Part shown: positions 21,484 to 31,399 of the stretch, one piece after another
Position numbering within the stretch: the stretch's first letter is position 1
How the letters are laid out: each line of letters opens with the position of its first letter
NCBI GenBank assembly: GCA_034401795.1
Contig: CM067367.1
Coordinates: 82,817,426 to 82,881,425 of the forward strand
Reading direction: 5' to 3'
Source of the DNA: Chaetoderma sp. LZ-2023a
Taxonomy: Eukaryota; Mollusca; Caudofoveata; Chaetodermatida; Chaetodermatidae
Length of the DNA: 64,000 nucleotides
The notes under the pieces: model-generated
The model's input: only the letters and a program-made list of their open reading frames with translations
Database searches by the model: none
What the model was told of the DNA's origin: nothing
Program-made: the position numbers and the translations under genes

Positions 21484-21778
21484 TCGCTGCTAGGCAACGG
21501 ATGAATCCAGTTTTAGCTATGCCCTGCCCATCTCTAGCTAAGGTCCATCCACGCCTTGCCCGTGTTGGGATCAATCGATCACTGAACTCTCAGAATCTCA
21601 ATTACCAGAAAAACTATACAGGTAAACTGTTGAATATTTTGAAACAAATTTGGCTGGGTGATGTTGCTGCCAGCGCCCAGTAAAGTTAATTTCAAAATAT
21701 TCAACTAAAGGTTTATTAAACAGTAAAGACATACAATTTGTACAACTTGACTGACTATTAAGCGTCTATATGAACTAA
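21484..21778 (-). repeat. PalA composite repeat, first half, split by Penelope-like insertion
   Basis: Runs from GGATGAATCCAGTTTTAGCT through the hairpin (21637-21706) to GACTATTAAGCG, where sequence homology to the long form stops. The remainder resumes at about 24190, past the Penelope-like element. Confidence 0.75.
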
Positions 21779-21845
21779 GTGTAATAACAACATACTGGGC
21801 GTGTCCATCTATAGTTGGCGTGTTGGTCCAGGTAAAGGGTGTTCC

Positions 21846-22889
21846 CTAACCTGCTAGATTAATGCCTATAGGTTCCATCGTGTGGCGCTGGTGTATCCAA
21901 TGGCATTCCTTTTGTCTCCTCCATGGTGTGGAGTTTTCATCATCGGGGTCTGATGAAAGAACCTGTATGATTCTGAACTGCACGTCTGTTCGTGAGTGTC
22001 CAGGTTTGTTGAAATGCCTGGCGACTTGGGTGTCGCATCTCTCACTTTTGTGGAGGTTTGATATAGATCTCAGGTGTTCCTGAATTTGGATCTTAAAGGT
22101 GCGCAGGGATTCACCCACGTATTGTTTGTTGCATTTGCTACAAGTTAGGAGGTAGACGATGTTTCTAGTTTGGCAGTTACCTATGATTTTGGCATTGTAG
22201 GTTAGGCCCGTGTGGGAGCTTGAGAAGAATCTGTTTTTCTCCATCCTGTGGCAGGTGGTACAGGTTTTTGTTTTGCATGCGATAAATGGGTTTCTGTGCA
22301 TTACATGGGCGTGCTCTGTTGGGAGTTTGGCCCTGACAATCGTGTCCTTGATTGTTTTATTCTTCCTGTATCCAAACAGCGGTGGTTCTGGAAATGCTAA
22401 CCTGCATTTGTTGCTGGCTTCCAGAATTGGCCAGTACTTTTTTATGGTTTTCTTCAGAAAAATGCCTGTCCTGGTGAACTCACATACAAAGATTGGTCTT
22501 TGTGTTTGAGTTTTGGCGGTTGCTTTTGGTGGTGGGTGGAGAATTTGTTGTCTGTCTTGTGATCTGGCTTTGGCCCTGGATTTGTTCAGGATGCCTGTAG
22601 GGTAGCCTCGTGCTTCAAAGTGTCCTTGTAGGAGGATGTTTCTGTCATAGTCGTCTATGAGCGTGCAGATGCATCTCAACCTGAGGAATAGTTCATATGG
22701 GGACGAGTCCTTGCAGTTTGAGGGATGGGCTGAGTCATAATGCAGGTAGCCGTGGGTATCTGTCGGTTTTGTGTAGAGGTCAAAGATGGTAGAATGATCC
22801 CGTGTCTGTTTGACCAGTGTGTCTAAAAAAGAAACTTGTGTTTCTGAGCATTCCATGGTGAATTTGATGCTCTGGTGAGCTTCATTCAT
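21846..22889 (-). pseudogene. Penelope-like RT C-terminus plus GIY-YIG endonuclease
   Basis: A 347-codon frame. Early part contains MECSETQVSFLDTLV, the post-catalytic part of Penelope RT. A CCHH-like stretch (CKTKTCTTCHRM) precedes a GIY-YIG-type core, NIVYLLTCSKCNKQYVGES, at about residues 247-265, with an Arg/His-rich region after it. In intact elements this nuclease nicks DNA for target-primed reverse transcription. The frame is separated from the catalytic RT core by a frameshift, so it is scored as a pseudogene. Confidence 0.85.
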
Positions 22890-23796
22890 GTATGTGACGA
22901 ACTCTTCTAGGGCTGTTTTGCCGTGCTCCCAGATTATGAATTATGTCATCTATGTATCTAACATACAGTGCAGGCTGGTGTGGTGCAGTTTGCAGCAGTC
23001 TTTGCTCTAAGTCGGCCATGAAGATGCATGCGACGGTGCAGGCGGCCTTGCTTCCCATGGCGGTTCCTCATATCTGTAGGTAGTGCTCGCCATTTTACTC
23101 GAAGTTATTGCATTCGAGGACAAGTTTTAGAAGATTTAGTAATCCTCTGATGGAGAGATCGCCGGGTATCCCAAATTTACTGCAGAATTTGGCCACCGCT
23201 CTTAGTCCTTCATTGTTGGGTATGTTAGTGTACAGTGAGGTGACATCCATTGTTACTAGAAGCGTGCCAGGTTTTGTTGGTACGAATGCTTCTAGTTGGT
23301 TGATGAAATCTGTGGTGTCTTTCACATATGATTTGATCTTCGTGACATGAACCTTGATGTGTTCATCCACGAAACTGCTGATGAGTTCTGTGGGACAGCC
23401 TATGCCGCTGATGATGGGTCTGCCTGGGACTAAACCGTTCTGTTTGCTTTTATGTACCTTTGGTAGTAGGTAAAATCTAGCTGTGATTGGCGGTTTTGGT
23501 AATAGTCTGCCGGCAGTTTCTGCATCAATTTCTTTGTCTCTGACTAGTTGGTCTAGTCTTTTTTCTACAAGGTTAGTATGTTTTAATGTCAAGTCTTGAT
23601 CGACCTTTTTATAGAACCTTATGTCCGCTAGTTGGCGGTTTGCTAAGACATTCATCACCAAAACAAACTCAACTGTTAAAAAACCTGAGCCGCCAAAATA
23701 GTTTTTTCCAAAACCGCCAAAATGGACACAACCGGTAAAAAATCCACAACCGGCAAAAATAACCACAACTGCCAAAAAAGTTGTAAAAACCGCCAA
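22890..23796 (-). pseudogene. Penelope-like RT core, frameshifted
   Basis: The 233-codon frame (23095-23796) has FYLLPKVHK, PGRPIISGIG and VTMDVTSLYTNIPN, diagnostic of Penelope RT. The region 22890-23094 continues in other frames with GTAMGSKAA and RYIDDIIHNLG (catalytic YIDD near 22943-22960), interrupted by at least one stop and a frameshift. The N-terminus is translated from a tandem repeat and is not convincing protein. Confidence 0.85.
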
Positions 23797-23960
23797 AATG
23801 GGAGAACCGCCAAAAACTCACAACCGGCAAAAAATACTCAACCGCCAAAAACGGTCACAACTGCCAAAAATGACACAACCAGTAAAAAAGTCACAACTGG
23901 TAAACTTGACCTCAACCAGTAAAATGAAGGTCAACCGGCAAAAATGTCTGAACAAACCAC
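23690..23960. repeat. Degenerate ACCGCCAAAA tandem repeat
   Basis: About 16-17 units of 14-18 bp built on ACAACCGGCAAAAA or ACCGCCAAAAA. It lies at the 5-prime side of the Penelope-like element on its sense strand. Confidence 0.8.
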
Positions 23961-24189
23961 CAAACCCCCAATGGGAAAACCGCCAATCTTGTTTTTTCTC
24001 TGCCCATATATGGTCAAGTCCTACTCAATCCACAGGCTCACCCAGGAAGGGTATAAAAGGGACAAAAATTCCAGTCCAGATCATTCAGACTTTTGGTCCC
24101 ACATTTGCGACCAAGCGTCAGGCTAAAATACCTACAATATTGGTTTCCCGATCTGATTACGTAGTTATCATCACGTCTACATGAACTAA

Positions 24190-24295
24190 ATCATGTCATT
24201 CATGGTGTAACTGATTATGACGTCAGCCTACATGTGACGTAGTTGATTATTACATCATATGATTGACTGAGAAACAGGATTCCTCAATTGCCTTA
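24190..24295 (-). repeat. PalA composite repeat, second half
   Basis: AATCATGTCATTCATGG, TGATTATGACGTCAGCCTAC and GTGACGTAGTTGATTATTAC continue the long form broken off at 21778. Confidence 0.7.
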
Positions 24296-24436
24296 CTTGA
24301 TAACTAGATCTAAAGCTTATTAAACATATGCATATACACAGGCTCGCTCATCACACACACACACATGCACTAATTCATGCATACATGCACACCAGCATGC
24401 ACATCAGAGCATGTGCGTGTGCACTCACATACACAC

Positions 24437-26388
24437 TAGAGCTGGGCGGTATTGTCATTGGGATGACGATAACGGTATCTATGAAAAATACCGCGATAAC
24501 TACTAATATCGCGGTATTTGGAATAATTTTGGATATGATAGGGTTAATATGGCCAATCTATGAATAGGCATCCTTTTTAGATGTATAAACAAACAAAGCC
24601 TACACTTTGTATTATATTTGTGTATCAGCACCAAATAAAATACTTTTTCTCGCCTTTTTGCGTTTTACTTTGTCATTGTGAAGAGGAAGATGCGCATAAG
24701 TGGCCTTAACTCCGTCACTGTGTGTGCAGAAATCTCCAAGGGAAATCCTAAGGGTCTAATCTGATTGGTTAAAAACATCAAGTATCTTTCATTGGTTTTA
24801 ACCAGGTCATAATCGGGTGCAGTGTTTAGTGAAGCATTCACGATCAGCTGTTTTTATTATTACTATTGAAAGCTTATAATGAATGCTCCGTGCGAAAGAC
24901 CACGCGATTAGGCACATGATCAATTAATGGACAAACCAGGTCTGAAGACGTGATCAGCTGCGCGCGTGTATGCGTGTATAAAGATAACAAAATGACCTGA
25001 ATTTTCTTTAGCAATAGAATAGAGAATGTAGAATTGTAGATAAGAATCGTCGATCACTGATTAAATTATTATACCTGACGTGCACAATTCTGGTACTGAA
25101 TGGTTAATTATTGAAAATGGTCAAGTTTTATAAGGAATTGACTAATCAACCCCACCTCTCCGCCCAGCCCCCATTCCACCCCTTTAGAACATTGTCGACC
25201 GGCATGATAGTCAATCACACACTTCATCCTATAAACTGGACTTACCGGAGTGTGTGAAAATAAATAATCATCAGCTATTTATACAGATTATTTCAAAACA
25301 ATTTGACTCAAAGTTGTTGCTGTCGATGTCAGTAACAACTTTTGGGTCATAAAGTTTTCAAACTAATCAGCTCTTTATTTATTATTTCCTTTAAATTATA
25401 TTTCCATAAAGCCTCTGCATTCGTCTTGAAAGTGGTTAAATCATAGCCCTATAGATCGATGGCGCAATAGTCGCCTGAGCCAATGACCCGGAACGCGAGA
25501 AATTAGTGAATACAACACATTCCACGCTATAAGATCTGCTGTCTTCTAGAAAAGATGATCTAAGAGGTTATTAGTTATTAATAACTTGACCGATTTTAGC
25601 TAAATATTTTGTAGACAATTTGATTGGAAATTATTGTCATGATCAGCCGGGCTTGTTTCATTCATATTGTGGCTGCCTTTAGCGCATTCAGCATATCAAT
25701 GGTATTACTGGTATAGACTGATCAATACTCGGCCAAGCGTACATGTATACACACGTGTGGGTTGAATTATTCTTGAGCAAGCGAAGAATAGAGGGATTGC
25801 AGTTATGGCTTCACCGGTTTAGTTAGATTGCTTGAATTTATCGTCATAGTTAGCGAGTGAATTTATCCCGCTAGGATATTTGGATGGTCGATGTTTTATT
25901 TATTCCCTTGTAATGACGTCAATCGCGTCATCAGCTATGGAAAGCGAAGGTGGTATTCCAATAATATAATCAAAACGAGGCTGAGTTACGTTTATTTGTG
26001 TTTTACAAATGGCTGCTATTTTGCGTATTCAACGTTGTCAGCAACTACGATTTTCAGATTTAACTTGTCTTCATTGGAACAACATTTAATTGAGCATGGA
26101 AGGATAACTATACTAAGAACAGTAGGGCTATGTATATAACACATGGACATATATTTACTGCAATAATAGTGCCAAAAATTATTGCTTTTGACTACCATGA
26201 ATACGGAAATGAAGAGACCAGACTCGTCAAATTCGCATGAAATGCTTTACTACCAAATTATTACAATATATAAATTGTCAATACCGTCACTGACGGTATT
26301 TGACGATTTTTAGAAATGAGACGATAACGATAACAATAACAATAATATCGCGATTTTCCCGGTTTTATCGGGAAACCGCCCAGTTCTA
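24437..26388. mobile_element. hAT-like non-autonomous transposon
   Basis: Inverted ends TAGAGCTGGGCGGTATTG and TAGAACTGGGCGGTTTCC, flanked by the perfect 8-bp duplication ATACACAC (24429-24436 and 26389-26396). Subterminal ATAACG/ATCGCG blocks near both ends. About 1.95 kb, no transposase. Ends resemble the 1967-3034 element, so both may be mobilised by one hAT transposase. It ends about 90 bp from a DHX35 exon. Confidence 0.9.
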
Positions 26389-26479
26389 ATACACACATGC
26401 ACGCATGCAAGCACACACATGCATGCAAGTACATATTCAATCAAACACAAAGAGCATGCTGATTCTTATCTTCACTTAC

Positions 26480-26576
26480 TATAAGCAATACCATTGATAG
26501 TAATGGACGCCTCAGCGATGTTTGTCGCTACAATAATCTTACGACAATTTCTCCCTGTTCTCTCAAACACTTTCAT
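26480..26576 (-). CDS. DHX35: DHX35 exon with motif V
   Basis: Ninety-seven bases beginning MKVFERTGRNCRKIIVATN and continuing IAEASITINGIAY. This is motif V, which contacts RNA and the nucleotide. Most DEAH proteins read AETS where this one reads AEAS, a Thr to Ala change. Acceptor TTTTTTGCAG, donor TATA|GTAAGT; ends in phase 1. A hAT-like element ends about 90 bp downstream in the transcript. Confidence 0.93.
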
Positions 26577-26621
26577 CTGCAAAAAAATAAAGTATAGTAC
26601 TGTAATGCTGTTACAGATTTT

Positions 26622-26858
26622 TAACCCTTTAACGGTCACGATTTGCTAAGAAAATTAAATCTTTCAATTAGTGAATGTCCATATGCAGGTTAAGAGACTA
26701 TTTTTGAAAATTTACTACAAGAATGACTGGTTCGATTATCGAGCCAGTCATTCCAATGGTAAATTTTCAAAAATAGTCTTCACCTGGCATGCAAATGGAC
26801 ATTTATCAAGACCTCTGTGGCATGTTTTTTTGGCCAGCTTGACCATTCAAGGGTTAAC
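26622..26858. repeat. PalB palindromic repeat, full length
   Basis: A reference copy: TTAACCCTTTAACGGTCACG at the left and TTGACCATTCAAGGGTTAA at the right, with hairpin arms TTTACTACAAGAATGACTGG and GCCAGTCATTCCAATGGTAA. It begins 45 bp from a DHX35 acceptor. Confidence 0.8.
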
Positions 26859-26959
26859 AGCCCATAATGATCCACATAAACATCTCAGATTAGAAATTTC
26901 AAGCTTATTTTTTAGCTTATTTTACTCGATGTTAGTGGTGATTCAAAGAATATTAAATA

Positions 26960-27165
26960 GCCCTTTCAATGAGAAATTTCTGAGAGTCCATTCTTTACGA
27001 TACATAACATATTCTGTTGAATATTGTGAAATCAATATGACTGAAAGCCCTTGCTGTCTAAGGCATCAATGGCCTCCAGTCATATTAATTTCAAAATATT
27101 CAACAACATTCCTGTTTGTTTGCCCTGAATTTGAGATATGGGCATCCACCGGTGAAAGGTTTAAT
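26960..27165. repeat. PalA palindromic repeat
   Basis: Hairpin at 27012-27105 around CTTGCTGTCTAAGGCATCAA, with outer flanks CCCTTTCAATGAGAAATTTC and GGCATCCACCGGTGAAAGG. Confidence 0.75.
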
Positions 27166-27375
27166 GATCAAACCAGCCAAAAGTGACCTTAGAAATGTCC
27201 ATTTGCAGGCCAATAGAAGACTATTTTTGAAATTTTATCACTGGAATGAGAGGCTCAATAATCGAGCCAGTCATTCCAGTTGTAAGATTTCAAAAATAGA
27301 TTTCTCTTGACCTGCAAATAGGCATTGAATTTGCAAAAACGTCAATTTTCCTAACAAATCTGAACTATTATAGGG
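27166..27375. repeat. PalB palindromic repeat
   Basis: Arms ATTTTATCACTGGAATGAGA and AGCCAGTCATTCCAGTTGTA around TCAATAATCG; outer GTCCATTTGCAGGCCAATAG arm also present. Confidence 0.7.
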
Positions 27376-27445
27376 TTCATTTATAAACACATATGCAGGC
27401 TTTTGAAGAGTTCTTGGAATTCATAATGCATAGGCAGTGGTTGAA

Positions 27446-27617
27446 ATAAGGCCTTTTAACACGCACAATGCAGGTAGAAATAAGGCCTTTTAACACGCAC
27501 AATGCGGGTAGAAATAAGGCCTTTTAACACGCACAATGCGGGTAGAAATAAGGCCTTTTAACACGCACAATGCAGGTAGAAATAAGGCCTTTTAACACGC
27601 ACAATGCTGGTAGAAAT
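27446..27617. repeat. 34-bp tandem repeat, about five copies
   Basis: Unit AAATAAGGCCTTTTAACACG followed by CACAATGC(A/G)GGTAG. Copies are adjacent with no spacers, so it is a minisatellite and not a CRISPR array. Confidence 0.93.
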
Positions 27618-27837
27618 AGGCTGGTGCATGTGCATTTGTGATCTTGGGTGCACAGCGTACATGTGTTTTTCTGGTGGATGCGCTGCAATGTCAATTTATG
27701 TACATGTAGATTTTGATGCTGTGCAGGTAAAATCACAATATTTGATTCACCTTGTGCATGTAGAACAAGTTCTTATTTCTAACCCTAATAGGGCTAAGTG
27801 TGATAATAAATGCTACCATATATATTAACTGTCTGAC

Positions 27838-28037
27838 CGCTGCAGCCACCAGACAATAATCTCCATGGGGTTTAACCTTGGACCTGCTGAATATTTTGAA
27901 AACAATTTGACTGAAAGTTGTTGATGGCTTAGCCAAAAGTTGTTGATGGCTTAGCCAACAACAACTTTCAGTCAAATTGTTTTCAAAATATTCAGCATAT
28001 CCAGAGTTAAACCCCGTGGAAAATGTAGTCTGCTAAA
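27838..28037. repeat. PalA-like perfect hairpin, variant flanks
   Basis: Arms CTGAATATTTTGAAAACAAT and the exact complement near 27970-27990. The loop holds a duplicated GTTGTTGATGGCTTAGCC. Flanks match the 8408-8560 copy. Its end is about 40 bp from a DHX35 donor. Confidence 0.75.
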
Positions 28038-28077
28038 ATTCATCAATTCAATACTGCCTGAATATAAGACATCTTAC

Positions 28078-28165
28078 CTGATCTGAGGCCGGAAGACCGC
28101 CATACATCGGCAAAACTCGCATTTTCATTTCATGCCCCTGATTTTTCAACTTTCGAGCTTCATCG
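28078..28165 (-). CDS. DHX35: DHX35 exon with RVLPMYGGLP block
   Basis: Eighty-eight bases; after one shared base reads DEARKLKNQGHEMKMRVLP, then MYGGLPASDQ. The LP-YG-LP block is typical of RecA domain 2 in DEAH helicases. Acceptor TTTTTGCAG, donor CAG|GTAAGA; ends in phase 0. A PalA palindrome lies within 45 bp downstream in the transcript. Confidence 0.93.
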
Positions 28166-28360
28166 CTGCAAAAAGTCGCAATTCCATTTTATAATTTAGT
28201 ATCTCAATAAAACAATAATGAGAAATGTTGCTATGCATCAAAACAAGCGGGACACATGCTAATAATCCCTGCACTGTAAGGTTTTTGTGATTCTGAATGA
28301 TTAGCAAAACTGTATCATTATGTCAGGATTAGGAATGGTGTTAAAACTATAACATATAAT

Positions 28361-28595
28361 CCTTTAACACTCAAGCCGCTCAAAGACGGCTTCTGCAGTG
28401 GTCTTAAGTAATGTCCATTTACAGGCCAAATGAAAACAATTTTTGAAAATTTACCACTGGAATGACTGGTTCGATAAGCGAGCCGGCCATTCCAGTGGTA
28501 AACCGTAAAAAATAAGCTTCAATTGTTCTGCAAATCTCAATTTTTGAGAAAATTTTAATTTTCTTAAAATATTAGAGAGTTTAAACGTCAATATT
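28361..28595. repeat. PalB palindromic repeat
   Basis: AATTTACCACTGGAATGACT and CCGGCCATTCCAGTGGTAAA arms around TTCGATAAGCGAG. Confidence 0.75.
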
Positions 28596-28639
28596 ATGGC
28601 ATCATGCATTAGCCTGAGTTCAATCCCATCACAATCATT

Positions 28640-28860
28640 AACACTTCTTCTGGAAACATTCTATGACACTTTGGAAGCAGAGGAATAATTTCACATCTTA
28701 TACATTTAAAATCAAAATTTTTGCTCAATTAATTCATCTCCATTTTCATGGCAAGAAAATAGTCATTTTGAAAGTTTACCAATGGAATGACTGTCTCGGT
28801 GTAATATTTCTATAAGAGATTTTGGTAAATAGATAAAATACTCTTTCAAAGTGGAAATTC
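28640..28860. repeat. PalB repeat, partial
   Basis: One arm (AGTTTACCAATGGAATGACT) and the left flank (AACACTTCTTCTGG) are recognisable; the other arm is missing. Confidence 0.45.
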
Positions 28861-29039
28861 AGCGAACACGCACACAAATTTAGCACAAACTGCAACCCAT
28901 TTCTGAACAATACGAGATTATGTGTGACTAGTATACTAAATGCAATTTGTGAGTGTTTTGGCGATACAATCTATAATACTAGATTGATCGGTCGATGACG
29001 CGTCATCGCAAATCCACACGTTCACCGCTCTGAACTTTT

Positions 29040-29690
29040 GACACATCCCACAACCCACCCCGGGGGAGGAGCCAAATGTAAACGTCCTTTTGCACTCCAC
29101 ATGGATATGGGTTACTGATATACTAAATTTGGTTGAATTTTGTTCAACAGGGTCAGAGGAGTTGCATTACAATCAACTTTGTTACCTTTTAACACCATTC
29201 CCCACCACTGAGGGCGGGGCCAATTGTAAAAGTGCTCATCCACTCCACACTGATATGGGTAACTCACATATCAAATTGGTTGAATTCCGTACAATGGTTT
29301 CGGAGGAGATGCATTACAATCAATTTCCGCAGGTTACAATTTGATGTTTTGACCCCCTCTCCCTCTCCCGCCCGCTGGGGGCGGAGTTAAATCTAAATGG
29401 CCTTTTGCAGTCCGCAATCATATGGGTAACTCAGATATCAAATTTGGTTGAGTTCTGTCTAACAATTTCAGAGAAGTTGCATTACAACTCATTTGACCTT
29501 TTAAACCCCTGCCAGCACCACCCCCACCCCCCCAAACCCCTCCCCCCCTCCCACCACCCCCACACACCCCATCAACACCCCCACCACCCACCCCTGGGTG
29601 TGGAGCCAAATCCAAATATTGTCTTGCAAAGCGGAATCATATGGGTAACCCACATACCAAATTTCATTTAATGCCAATTCTATGCTTAAT
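29040..29690 (+). repeat. Tandem repeat of about 160-215 bp units
   Basis: Four units, each with GGGGCGGGGCCAA-type start, ATATGGGTAACTCACATATC, AAATTGGTTGAATT and GAGTTGCATTACAA. The third unit is expanded by a C-rich run (29510-29590). Non-coding; perhaps the core of another HINE-like element. Confidence 0.75.
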
Positions 29691-29734
29691 GTCTTTGAAA
29701 ATATGCTTAATTGGATAGCAGAAACATGCATTAT

Positions 29735-30110
29735 GCAATGGAGGAATCCAGTTTCTCAGTCAATCATAAGACATCATACTCAACTACGTCACATGTAGGA
29801 TGACATCATAATCAATTACATCATGAATGATGCGATATTATAGTCTGTCTTAATAGTCTGTTAAGCTGTACGAATATTTAATAATCATTCTGTTGAACAT
29901 TTTGAAACTATTTTGAAACTGGGCGCTGTTGTAGTTTCAAAATATACAACAACTTTCATGACACTAGTTTTCTGGAAATTGAGATTCAGAGAGCAGGGAT
30001 CGATTAATTGAAACACGGGTGAAGTGTAGCTTAGTTAAGAGATGGGGAGGGCTTAGTTAAAACTGGACTCCTCCTTTATATTCTTACTGGTATATGCTAT
30101 TATATTTCAC
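29735..30110 (+). repeat. PalA composite repeat (long form)
   Basis: ACTACGTCACATGTAGGATG flank, short hairpin 29890-29950, and a TTTTCTGGAAATTGAGATTC right flank. Confidence 0.7.
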
Positions 30111-30149
30111 TGCTCAAAATCGTCCTGGTAATAGAACTTTCCAGGATTT

Positions 30150-30482
30150 GCTAAGTCCCGCCCACCCCTAGCTAAGCTCCACCACACCTCTCTCGTGTTG
30201 GGATTGATAGATCCACGAATGCCCTGACTATCAATTTTCTGAAAACTATACAGTCAAGCTGTTGAATATTTTGTAACTAATTTGTCTGGGTGCCCAGTCA
30301 AATTAGTTTCAAAATATTCAACAGAAGATTTATTAAATAGTAGACATACAATTCGTACAACAATGCATAGTTCGTTCTCAAACATGCATTTGTGACGTAC
30401 TTATCGACGTCATTCATTAGGATGTCATTCTACATGTCGCATAGTTGATTATGATGTCATACGATGGATTGATAAAGTGGAA
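30150..30482 (-). repeat. PalA composite repeat (long form), reverse
   Basis: Inverted relative to the neighbouring copy, hairpin 30258-30323, ending ACGATGGATTGATAAAGTGG. DIRS element 2 starts directly at its far edge. Confidence 0.7.
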
Positions 30483-30521
30483 TAAACGAAATCTAGGATT
30501 TCTTTTTTCACGAGAGAGTTG

Positions 30522-30698
30522 ATACTTACCTCCCTAATACTTTTGATATTGCTAAATATTGGCTTTCACTCAATAAACACTCAGATTTAAAACAGTTAGG
30601 TGCCCCTACTGGGCAGGGAGTCAGAGCGTAGTCTGGCGGATGCCAGCCCCACCACCGCGCATGCGCAGACTAGCACTTCCTCTGACTAGATTATTGGC
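30522..30698. repeat. DIRS element 2 left inverted terminal repeat
   Basis: Counterpart of 11252-11428 in element 1; pairs inverted with 37337-37515. Confidence 0.9.
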
Positions 30699-30768
30699 TG
30701 ACACACATGCAACTATTAAGAGCCTGAAGACCGAGCCTCTGTGGGGTGGAGAGGCCGGGTCCGTATCT

Positions 30769-30865
30769 AGGGAGGTAAGTATCAACTCTCTCGTGAAAAA
30801 AGAAATCCTAGATTTCGTTTATTTCACTTCAAGAGTATACTTACCTCCCTAATACTTTTGATATT
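30769..30865. repeat. DIRS element 2 internal complementary region
   Basis: Same two-part structure as in element 1: complements of the left and right ends joined as CGTTT-A-TTTCAC. Confidence 0.92.
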
Positions 30866-31399
30866 GCCAGAATTCGAAAGTGAATCTGGCGGGAGGGAGG
30901 CGAGGTCAAAAGACCAGCTCATCCCAATACGCTTTTCTGCGTTTAAGGCACTTAAACTTCTGAAACTGTAAGAAAAAACAGTCAGGATTTGACTAACCAT
31001 CGGATAACACGACCGATGTATGAGAGATGACCGAATGTCATATGCGCTCCCCCCCCCCTCCTTCCTGGGAGGAAGAGTCGACTGACCTCAATGTCCTATA
31101 CGCTCTCTACGTACAAGTGCCATGTACTACAGGACAGAGACGAAAAAGCTCCATTTTCGTAACTCTCAACAATGAACCACACAAATACACAAACCATCAC
31201 CATATTAATAACGGGTAATCGTGACAATACAATCAACAACGGACAACACATGAACAAGACTGACCTTGTTGAAAATGGCTGCTGACATCATCTTCCCATC
31301 GGTAAAGACTGATGCAGGCCCAAAAAAGTGGGTGTTTCCATAAATTAATTGTGATATATATAAGTAATGAGGAAATCACCTCAAAAAATATAAACCGAT

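Larger units (their letters stand above)
21779..24173 (-). mobile_element. Penelope-like retroelement, degenerate
   Basis: About 2.4 kb coding on the minus strand: RT then GIY-YIG endonuclease, the order of Penelope-like elements. Flanked by a 16-bp direct repeat with one mismatch, CGTCTA(T/C)ATGAACTAA, at 21763-21778 and 24174-24189. The host PalA composite continues on both sides, so this is a true nested insertion. Frames are broken, so it is probably dead. Confidence 0.85.

Noticed and set aside
22210-22509. Plus-strand 99-codon frame with hydrophobic stretches
   Set aside because: It is the antisense of the Penelope-like endonuclease frame.
21779-24173. Hammerhead ribozyme in the Penelope-like element
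   Set aside because: Only one CTGATGA was noticed and it lies within the endonuclease coding frame without the matching stems.
27446-27617. Possible CRISPR-like array
   Set aside because: The 34-bp units are directly adjacent with no unique spacers, and the setting is an animal intron.
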